Of a stretch of DNA of 64,000 bases, positions 57,769 to 64,000 are shown in pieces (the first letter of the stretch is position 1; every line of letters starts with the position of its first letter). Both the position numbers and the translations under genes were made by a program. Source of the stretch: Rhizobium sp. Root1220 (GTDB lineage Bacteria > Pseudomonadota > Alphaproteobacteria > Rhizobiales > Rhizobiaceae); NCBI RefSeq assembly GCF_001426265.1, contig NZ_LMDG01000006.1, forward strand, positions 62,001 to 126,000. Reading direction: 5' to 3'. Under the pieces are notes generated by a model that ran no database searches, was not told where the DNA came from, and saw only the letters and a program-made list of their open reading frames with translations.

Positions 57769-58000
57769 GGGCATATCTCGGTTTGCCGCGGCGGTGACCG
57801 GGCGGGCATCGGATGCGAACGTATTTTCTCTTCGTTCTTTAGAGGTGATTCGTAAACCTTCGCTTGACGACTGTGATGGGCTGCCTAGCGCTGATGCGTC
57901 GCGAACGTCCAACTCCTCTCAGGCTCGCGTGGCGTCTCATCCGGGCGTCGCCAGTCGGCTTTGCGCTGGCGGTATGTCCAGGCGGCCGCATGTCGTGGTT

Positions 58001-58028
58001 GGCTGCTGCGGTTTGCCGCGGCAGCCAG
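58001..58028. repeat. Inverted repeat downstream of the siderophore-interacting protein gene
   Basis: TGGCTGCTGCGG-TTTG-CCGCGGCAGCCA gives a 12-bp stem with one G-U and a TTTG loop, 13 nt past the stop of the minus-strand gene. No U-tract follows on either strand. It may be a weak terminator or an RNA-stabilising 3' hairpin. Confidence 0.45.
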
Positions 58029-58041
58029 GCACAACGGAGGC

Positions 58042-58878
58042 TCAGTCGCCATGTGTCTCGTGGAAATCGGCCTGACCGCGCTTCCAATAGCCCGCCGCCT
58101 TGATCCAGGCCTTCGGGTGTTGGCGTTCCTCGACCATGACGGCGCGCAACCGCTTGGCGGCGATGGTCTCGCAGGCAATCCAGATATACCCGTCGCCGGC
58201 GGGCAGGGAAATATCGCGAAGCGCCAGATCGAGCCTGTCGGTGCTTCCGGCGGGTTCGCTGCCGCGATGCAGCCAGTGCGTCGACAGTTCGGCCTTGCTT
58301 AAGAATGCCTGTTCCTCCTCGGGGCCGGCCACTTCGGCGACGACCAGAGCCTTGGCTGACGCGGGCAGCTCCTCGAGGCGGCGGCCAATGGCGGGCAGGG
58401 CGGTTTCGTCGCCGACCAGCAGGTACCAGTCGAAGTCGGTTGCGACCACGAAGGAGCCACGCGGGCCACCAAGGCCGAGTTTGTCGCCGGGCCTGGCGCT
58501 GACCGCCCATTCGGTGGCGGGGCCGGCCTCGTGGAGCGCGAAATCGAGATCGAGTTCGCCGGTTGCAGCATCATAGCGGCGGGGCGTGTAGTCGCGCAGC
58601 CACGGTCGGTTGGCCGGGTCGATCAGCAACTTGCCGTCCGGCCCCATTTCCGGGAAAGCGGGGTCCTCGCCAGGGCGCGGGATAAGAACCTTGACGTGGT
58701 CGTCATGGCCGAGGCTGACGAAGCCTTCCAGGTCGGCGCCGGTGAGCGTCACCCGCAACATCTGTGGCGTCAGTTTTTCGACGCGACTGACAGTGAGTAT
58801 CCTGCGCCTGAGTTCATGGCGGACGCGTTCGATCAGGTGGGGCTTGTCGGGAGTGTTGAGGCCGGTTTCCGCCGTCAT
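58042..58878 (-). CDS. Siderophore-interacting protein (NADPH-dependent ferric siderophore reductase)
   Basis: A 278-residue FAD/NAD(P)H oxidoreductase of the SIP/ViuB/YqjH family. The FAD site is WLRDYTPRRYD near residue 95 with GPATEWAVSARPGDKLGLGGPRGSF; the NADPH-binding domain includes WYLLVGDETALPAIGRRL near residue 152 and GYIWIACETIAAKRLRA. It reduces iron from ferric siderophores in the cytoplasm. An inverted repeat over its ribosome binding site is noted separately; no clear Fur or RirA box is seen. No siderophore genes are adjacent. Confidence 0.88.
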   Translation of the reverse strand: MTAETGLNTPDKPHLIERVRHELRRRILTVSRVEKLTPQMLRVTLTGADLEGFVSLGHDDHVKVLIPRPGEDPAFPEMGPDGKLLIDPANRPWLRDYTPRRYDAATGELDLDFALHEAGPATEWAVSARPGDKLGLGGPRGSFVVATDFDWYLLVGDETALPAIGRRLEELPASAKALVVAEVAGPEEEQAFLSKAELSTHWLHRGSEPAGSTDRLDLALRDISLPAGDGYIWIACETIAAKRLRAVMVEERQHPKAWIKAAGYWKRGQADFHETHGD

Positions 58879-58882
58879 CGGA

Positions 58883-58899
58883 GTTCCTTTGATTGGAAC
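58883..58899 (-). promoter_or_regulatory. Dyad over the ribosome binding site of the siderophore-interacting protein gene
   Basis: GTTCC-N7-GGAAC is a perfect 5-7-5 inverted repeat. On the minus strand the 3' arm contains the AAGGA-type ribosome binding site for the ATG at 58878. It may be an operator, a hairpin, or chance. Confidence 0.3.
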
Positions 58900-59147
58900 C
58901 GAAAATGCGCAAGACGCGTACGCGCCGCTCGCACCCCGGTTCGGGTTCGATCAGCGCGTTGGTTGACGTTAACGCTTACGTGCGGCGTCCAAGGACCCAG
59001 CAGATGTCACACTTACGTAACCGTGGTGTGAGCCGCTGACAAGAAAAATATGATTTTAAAATGAAGGTTTTGTAATCTTTTGCCACTCTTGCCGTTTCCG
59101 TGGATTTCTGCCTTCCTCTGCAAGCACATCAGCCGAAAGCCAAAACC

Positions 59148-59495
59148 ATGTCCGAGCCCGGTCCAGAGGAAAAGATCGACGCCACCTTCCGCAACGGCTC
59201 GCTGACGGCCGCCGGCATCATCCTGGGCTTTTCACTCAGCTTCATCAGCCGTTGGGTGTCCAACCCGAACGACTGGAGCCGGATCGACATCCTGCCGATG
59301 ATCTTGCTGACGATCGGAATCGCCATACAGGTGAAGGTGTTTGCCGACCTTTTGGCACGCGACTCGCTGATCGCGGCGAAATATGATCGGTCGCGTCGGC
59401 TGTTCCTGATCGGACTTGGGATCGTGGCCGCCGGGATCGGGCTGGCGCTGCTGAACGATATTCTCGGGTTGGGGAAGATGCCGATACTCGGGTGA
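59148..59495 (+). CDS. Small membrane protein of unknown function
   Basis: A 115-residue protein with three hydrophobic segments: SLTAAGIILGFSLSFISRWV near residue 20, IDILPMILLTIGIAIQVKVFADLL near residue 45 and RRLFLIGLGIVAAGIGLALLN near residue 85. I do not recognise a family. ATG 59148 is the likeliest start though no strong ribosome binding site precedes it (GCCAAAACC); an in-frame GTG at 59100 is the alternative. The stop codon runs into a hairpin shared with the next, minus-strand peptide gene. Confidence 0.6.
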   Translation: MSEPGPEEKIDATFRNGSLTAAGIILGFSLSFISRWVSNPNDWSRIDILPMILLTIGIAIQVKVFADLLARDSLIAAKYDRSRRLFLIGLGIVAAGIGLALLNDILGLGKMPILG

Positions 59496-59514
59496 GCGGG
59501 CGTCACGCCCGCTC
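59494..59514. terminator. Hairpin between two convergent small genes
   Basis: GAGCGGGC-GTCAC-GCCCGCTC is a perfect 8-bp stem located between the stop codons of the 115-residue and 33-residue genes. It begins inside the TGA of the plus-strand gene, and no U-tract is visible on either strand, so it is a probable but unconventional bidirectional terminator. Confidence 0.55.
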
Positions 59515-59533
59515 AATGCATTGCTTCAACAGA

Positions 59534-59635
59534 TCATGTCCCGATGATCTTGTTGCAGGCCAGCGCTATGCCGGGGTTGCTCACAATGGCTAGCACCAGG
59601 GACATTCCGATCAGGGATAGTGAGTAGCGTTTCAT
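59534..59635 (-). CDS. 33-residue hydrophobic peptide with a strong ribosome binding site
   Basis: ATG 59635 to stop 59534 codes for 33 residues: a charged start (MKRYSLS), one hydrophobic helix (about residues 6-24) and a short polar end (ACNKIIGT). AGGAGG lies 6 nt before the ATG, an ideal ribosome binding site. The ALA-C pattern near the end could be a Sec signal peptidase site or the whole could be a single-span membrane peptide. Such peptides are easily missed; the function is unknown. Confidence 0.55.
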   Translation of the reverse strand: MKRYSLSLIGMSLVLAIVSNPGIALACNKIIGT

Positions 59636-59795
59636 TGGCATCCTCCTATTCAAGCCCCGCGCCAGAGTGTGCGGGAGGGCCAGTATGCGGGAAACGCGGC
59701 GCCCTGCGAAGTCACGACTGGGTAACGTTGGCGTGTTTGACTGCCCTGACACCGGCAGGCTTGAGGGGGAGACGGGCTGGTTGCGGTGATTGTGG

Positions 59796-62261
59796 CTAGG
59801 AAACCATCTCCACGAACCCATCCAGCACCCGCTTTTCCCCCGCCCGGTCGAATTCGATCGTCAGCTTGTTGCCTTCGATGGATTTGATGTTGCCGTTACC
59901 GAACTTCATGTGGAAGACGCGGTCGCCGGTCTTGAATTTCGAGGGCTGGGTGGCAGTGGATTTGGCCACCAGTTCGCCGTCGATGGTGCGGGTCTTCGGG
60001 CCGCTTTCGCCATAGCCGACGCGTTCGACGGCATGGCCGGAGCGCGATCCCCAGTTGTCGCGGGTGGCGTCGGTGCGGTTGGCCTGGGCGCGCTTCCAGC
60101 CGGGAGTGGAATAGCTGTTGGCGAAGGGTTCAGCCTTGTCGAAGCGCGATTGGCCATAGCCGCCGCGGCCGTAACCTCCGTAGCTCTGCTCGACTTCGGC
60201 GACCGCCACATGGGCCTCCGGCAGTTCGTCGAGGAAGCGCGAGGGGATGGTCGATTGCCACAGACCATGGATGCGGCGGTTGGAGACGAACCAGATGTGG
60301 CAGCGGCGCTTGGCGCGGGTGAGGCCGACATAGGCGAGGCGGCGTTCTTCCTCGAGACCGGCGCGGCCGGTTTCGTCGAGCGAGCGCTGGTGCGGGAAAA
60401 GGCCCTCTTCCCAACCGGGCAGGAAGACGGTGTCGAATTCCAGTCCCTTCGCCGAGTGCAGCGTCATGATCGAGACGGCGTCGAGGTTCTCGTTCTGCTC
60501 GGCATCCATGACCAAAGCCACATGCTCCAGGAAGCCGCGCATCGATTCGAAGCTCTCCATCGAGCGGATGAGTTCCTTCAGGTTGTCGAGGCGGGTGGGC
60601 GCATCGGCCGACTTGTCGTTCTTCCACATGTCGGTGTAGCCAGATTCTTCGAGGATCTGTTCGGCAAGTTCGGTATGTGGTGTGTTTTCAAGCCTTTCCT
60701 GCCATCTCCGGAACGATTGAATCACGTCGAACAGCGCCTTGCGGGCTTTCGGCTTCAACTCGTCGGTCTCGATGATATCGCTTGCGGCCGCCAGCATCGG
60801 GATATCGCGGGCCCGGGCATAGTCGTGCAAGGCGCGCACGGTCGTATCGCCGAGGCCGCGCTTCGGCGTATTTATGATGCGCTCGAAGGCAAGGTCGTCC
60901 GCAGGCTGGGCGACGAGCCGGAAATAGGCCATGGCATCGCGGATCTCCAGGCGCTCGTAAAAGCGCGGGCCGCCGATGACGCGGTAATTCAGGCCTAGCG
61001 TTACGAAACGGTCTTCGAACTCGCGCATCTGGAAGGAGGCGCGCACGAGGATCGCCATGTCGTTCAGCTTGTGCTTGCCGCGTTGCAGTTGTTCGATCTC
61101 CTCGCCGATCGCGCGGGCTTCCTCCTCGGAATCCCAGGAGGCGTGCGCCTGCACCTTGGCATCGTCGGGATTGCTCCGGTCGGTAAACAGCGTCTTGCCG
61201 AGGCGGCCTTCGTTGTGGGCGATCAAGTGGGCGGCGGCGCCCAGAATGTGTTCGGTCGAGCGGTAGTTACGCTCCAGCTTGATCACCTTGGCGCCGGGGA
61301 AATCCTTCTCGAAGCGCAGAATGTTGTCGACTTCCGCGCCGCGCCAGCCATAGATCGACTGGTCGTCGTCGCCGACGCAGCAGACGTTCTGCAACTCTCC
61401 CCTTGGGCGCTGGGCGAGCAGGCGCAACCACATGTACTGGGCGGTATTGGTGTCCTGATACTCGTCGACGAGTATATAGCGGAAGCGGCCGTGATACTCC
61501 TTGAGCAGGTCCGGGTTCTTCCGGAAGATGGCGATCGGGTGCATCAGCAGATCGCCGAAATCGCAGGCGTTCAGCGTCGAAAGGCGCTGCTGATAGGCGA
61601 AATAGAGTTCGCGGCCCTTGCCATTGGCAAAGGCCCGGGCGTCGCCTTCTGGAATGTCGGCAGGCCCCAACCCCTTGTTCTTCCATGTGTCGATCATGCC
61701 GGCGAACTGCTTGGGCGGCCAGCGTTTGTCGTCGAGGCCCTCGGCCTGGATCAGCTGCTTGACGAGGCGAACTACGTCGTCGGTGTCGAGGATGGTGAAA
61801 TCCGAGCGAAGGTTTACCAGTTCGGCGTGGCGGCGCAGCAGCTTGACCCCGATCGAGTGGAATGTGCCGAGCCACGGCATGCCTTCGACCGCGCCGCCGA
61901 CGAGAACGGCGACGCGGTCCTTCATCTCGCGCGCCGCCTTGTTGGTGAAGGTCACGGCCAGGATCTGCGAGGGGAAGGCGCGGCCGGTATTGAGGATATG
62001 GGCGATGCGGGTGGTCAACACGCGCGTCTTACCGGTTCCGGCACCCGCAAGCACAAGCACCGGACCTTCGAGCGTTTCGACGGCCTCCGTCTGCTCGGGG
62101 TTCAGGCCGGAGAGGTAATCGGGGCGGCTGCCGCCGTTGCGAGCGGCCATGGCGCGCGCGGCGATCCCTCCGGCGGCGGGAGCTGCGGGGGCTTGCTGCT
62201 TGCGCGGCGCTTCGCCCGGCTCTTCATCGAAGAAGGGAATGTCGTCGAAACTATTGCTCAT
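59796..62261 (-). CDS. uvrD: DNA helicase UvrD/PcrA (superfamily 1)
   Basis: An 821-residue 3'-5' helicase. Motif I is [15 protein letters not shown] near residue 71, motif [15 protein letters not shown] near residue 268, motif III [15 protein letters not shown], motif V [25 protein letters not shown] near residue 600 and motif VI [14 protein letters not shown]. The C-terminal part ([22 protein letters not shown]) is the Tudor-like domain that binds RNA polymerase in PcrA. It acts in nucleotide excision repair, mismatch repair and replication-transcription conflicts. Likely monocistronic. Confidence 0.97.
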   Translation of the reverse strand: [821 protein letters not shown]

Positions 62262-62313
62262 GGCGCGTAATGTAGTGATTCGGGATGGAAAGACCAGAAA
62301 AGATGTTCTGCTT

Positions 62314-63021
62314 TCATTCCCGGCCGGTAGCTATCCCTGAAGCGGTTTGCGCCGTGGGGGTGTCCAGGGCCAGATAGAGCGAGCCGAGTGCCAGCAGCGG
62401 CGGTAGCGCAAAGCACCAGATGCCGACGAGCGCGTGCAGCAGGGCCGCCAGTCCGCATCCGACAGCAAAGACAGCGACATTGGTCGCCATGCGGGCGAGC
62501 CTGGGGCGAACGACAGCGCCCGAATCGTCTGATGTGCCGTGGACGAGGTCGGCAAGGTCGAGCATGATCTGGGTGATCGTGCCGGTCAGCACGGTGGTCG
62601 GGGGCATGGACGCCAGATGCACGCGGTGGGCGGCATTCTGGATCGCCAGGGCGACGACAAGCAGCATGCCTGTCAGAACGAGCTGAAAACCATCGGGATC
62701 GGTGAATGGCGCCAGCGAAATGGCGGCTACGCACCCGGCGACCAGAAAGAGCAGCTCGAACGCGAGCAACACCTTCATGCCGAGGGTGTCGCTGAGTGCA
62801 AGAAGCTTGCCGAGGTATCGCATCGCGAAGATCGTCACGCAGAAGACCGGCAATGCAAGAATCTTTGCGGTGGTGCCGGATGTGCCGAGCGCCAGCGCTG
62901 CTGCCAATGTGACGAAGTTGCCGGTGATGTGAGCCGTGAAAAGGCCGCCGAGCGCCAGAAAGCTGGAGGTGTCGACGTAGCCGGCGATCAGGCTCAGCGC
63001 AAAGGGAAGGGCACGTCGCAT
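62314..63021 (-). CDS. DUF1275 (YoaK-like) membrane protein
   Basis: A 235-residue membrane protein with about six helices. SLIAGYVDTSSFLALGGLFTAHITGNFVTLAAAL near residue 10 is the DUF1275 signature (AHITGN). The family is common and its function unknown. It precedes uvrD by 52 nt on the same strand. The start ATG has no strong ribosome binding site (AAAGCCACTC). Confidence 0.88.
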   Translation of the reverse strand: MRRALPFALSLIAGYVDTSSFLALGGLFTAHITGNFVTLAAALALGTSGTTAKILALPVFCVTIFAMRYLGKLLALSDTLGMKVLLAFELLFLVAGCVAAISLAPFTDPDGFQLVLTGMLLVVALAIQNAAHRVHLASMPPTTVLTGTITQIMLDLADLVHGTSDDSGAVVRPRLARMATNVAVFAVGCGLAALLHALVGIWCFALPPLLALGSLYLALDTPTAQTASGIATGRE

Positions 63022-63465
63022 GAGTGGCTTTCGATGTGGCGGTCAGCAGAGGGATGGTTCAGGCCGGCTTTCGCGACCGGGATCTAGGCGGGTGCATCGA
63101 TGTCAAAGCGTTTGGGGTCCGTTCGAAGCCGTGTCCGCTCCACTTTCGTCCTGATCTTCGGCATAAATATGATCCTTTTCGAAGCCATGCGGCGTGGTGG
63201 CCATCGACCCAGAGAACAGCGCAATGGCAGGAAACGAAAGCGTTATTTGACGTCGCCGGTTAAAATTCGGGAGCGAGGCGTTTAGAGGACCGTTTTGTAT
63301 TCTGGCGGTCACTCAGGATTGATATTACAATTCGGTAATGAGGGGGCAATTCGCTTGCCGGTGATCCGCAAAGAGACAATATTGTCGCAGATGCGTGGCG
63401 ATTTGTCCCGCTTGCGGCTCTTTCGATCGACCCTGGACCGCCCTCGAGTCCCTCTGGAGACGTGA
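63022..63465. other. Divergent intergenic region before the efflux adaptor gene
   Basis: A 444-nt region without a supported gene. It contains ATTAC-AATTCG-GTAAT at 63324-63339 and the perfect 12-bp palindrome GACAATATTGTC at 63375-63386, both in the stretch just before the efflux gene at 63466. Short overlapping open frames at 63024-63285 lack ribosome binding sites. It must also carry the promoter of the DUF1275 gene. Confidence 0.55.
63324..63386. promoter_or_regulatory. Two palindromes upstream of the efflux adaptor gene
   Basis: ATTAC-N6-GTAAT (63324-63339) and GACAATATTGTC (63375-63386) are perfect inverted repeats 80-140 nt before the start at 63466. RND efflux operons are usually repressed by a TetR-type dimer that binds such palindromes. 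The regulator gene is not in this window. Confidence 0.45.
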
Positions 63466-64000
63466 ATGCCATTCTGGAAGCAGTTTGTTCTATGCCTTGT
63501 CGTGATCGGTGCCGGTTTTGCCGGATGGGTTTTCTTTGTGCCGGGGGCGACCGAGACCCTGCGTAATGCGGGTGTTCCGGAAAGTCTGGTCGGCAAGGCC
63601 GACATTTCGGGGGACACTGAGGATGCGGCGAGTGGCGCGGGAAGCGGTCAGGGCGGCAATCAGGGGCAGAATAGACGCAGCGGCAATGGGGGCGGGCGCA
63701 ACGGAGCCGTCCTGGTGGTCACGCAGGCAGTCCTGCCGGGGGTGGTCAACGATCGGCTCAGCGCGATCGGCACCGGCGACGCAATCCGCTCCGTTGTGGT
63801 GACACCCCAGGCAAGCGGGATCGTCCGCGAAATCCTCATAGAGTCCGGCGATATGGTCAAGAAGGGGCAGATTCTTGCCAAGCTCGACAGCGAGGAGCAG
63901 GTCATCGCCCGCGGCCAGGCCGAGGTGGTGCTGAAATCCGCCGTCGAGAAATCCAGCCTCTATCACAATATCAAGTCCAGCGTGTCGCGAATGGACGTGT
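63466..64000 (+). CDS. RND efflux periplasmic adaptor (membrane fusion protein), 3' part outside window
   Basis: The first 178 codons are present. The N-terminal membrane segment (about residues 6-24, FVLCLVVIGAGFAGWVFFV) is followed by a Gly/Asn/Ser-rich spacer (about 50-80, GNQGQNRRSGNGGGRNG) and then a lipoyl-like domain (VVVTPQASGIVREILIESGDMVKKGQILAKLDSEEQ near residue 120) and the beginning of the alpha-hairpin. This is the HlyD/AcrA fold, which links an inner-membrane RND pump to the outer membrane. The rest, and presumably the pump gene, lie to the right. Confidence 0.87.
   Translation, partial: MPFWKQFVLCLVVIGAGFAGWVFFVPGATETLRNAGVPESLVGKADISGDTEDAASGAGSGQGGNQGQNRRSGNGGGRNGAVLVVTQAVLPGVVNDRLSAIGTGDAIRSVVVTPQASGIVREILIESGDMVKKGQILAKLDSEEQVIARGQAEVVLKSAVEKSSLYHNIKSSVSRMDV

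Overview
The window is a chromosomal segment from an alphaproteobacterium of the order Rhizobiales, most likely family Rhizobiaceae (Rhizobium, Agrobacterium, Sinorhizobium or a close relative). This rests on gene content and order: btaA-btaB betaine-lipid genes, a PPi-dependent phosphofructokinase, rnpB just before mraZ and a complete dcw cluster, then lpxC-bamD-recN-ligA, and an FtsZ with a long Pro/Gln linker. The sequence is GC-rich and shows no insertion sequences, phage genes, CRISPR array or tRNA genes. It reads as ordinary core chromosome.

Layout. 1-8.3 kb: GH25 lysozyme lipoprotein (cut by the window edge), btaB-btaA with a possible Pho box, a serine hydrolase, a lytic transglycosylase lipoprotein, a LysE exporter, pfp and a DMT transporter. 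8.5-13.3 kb: djlA-ampD (overlapping), a secreted lytic transglycosylase, and two tandem FAD oxidoreductases resembling monomeric sarcosine oxidase. 13.3-14.5 kb: RNase P RNA, a small zinc-ribbon gene facing it, and the dcw leader with four phased CCCAT repeats that look like an MraZ operator. 14.5-28.4 kb: mraZ-rsmH-ftsL-ftsI-murE-murF-mraY-murD-ftsW-murG-murC-murB, tightly packed and often overlapping by 4 nt. 28.4-30.9 kb: two opposite-strand genes (Tat-type metallophosphoesterase, MFS transporter) split the cluster. 31.3-37.5 kb: ddl-ftsQ-ftsA-ftsZ, then lpxC. 37.8-42.6 kb: bamD, recN and ligA. 42.6-49.2 kb: accessory and housekeeping genes (acetyltransferase, exonuclease, CreA, epimerase, CheW, SCO1, monooxygenase, prmA). 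49.2-49.5 kb: a small transcription unit on the minus strand. 49.8-64 kb: aminopeptidase P, azlCD, DUF2164, pncA, a FucP/GluP transporter, a nitrilase-like hydrolase, a PAS-PAS-GGDEF protein, a siderophore-interacting protein, small membrane or secreted peptides, uvrD, DUF1275, and the start of an efflux adaptor.

The main theme is the cell envelope. The dcw operon makes the lipid II precursor and divides the cell. The GH25 enzyme, two transglycosylases and AmpD turn over or recycle peptidoglycan. LpxC, BamD and BtaAB serve outer-membrane and membrane lipids.

The best candidate for something unusual is at 49188-49586 on the minus strand: a plausible promoter, a 57-codon open frame, then about 130 nt that fold into hairpins carrying CCUCCUCCC and CCUCCUCCU (anti-Shine-Dalgarno motifs), a GAAA-capped hairpin and a strong intrinsic terminator. 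This matches the described 'cuckoo'/CcsR/alpha-r14 RNA architecture. The RNA type is known, but this locus and its small protein would be missed by routine gene calling. I found no multi-gene system that I would call new.
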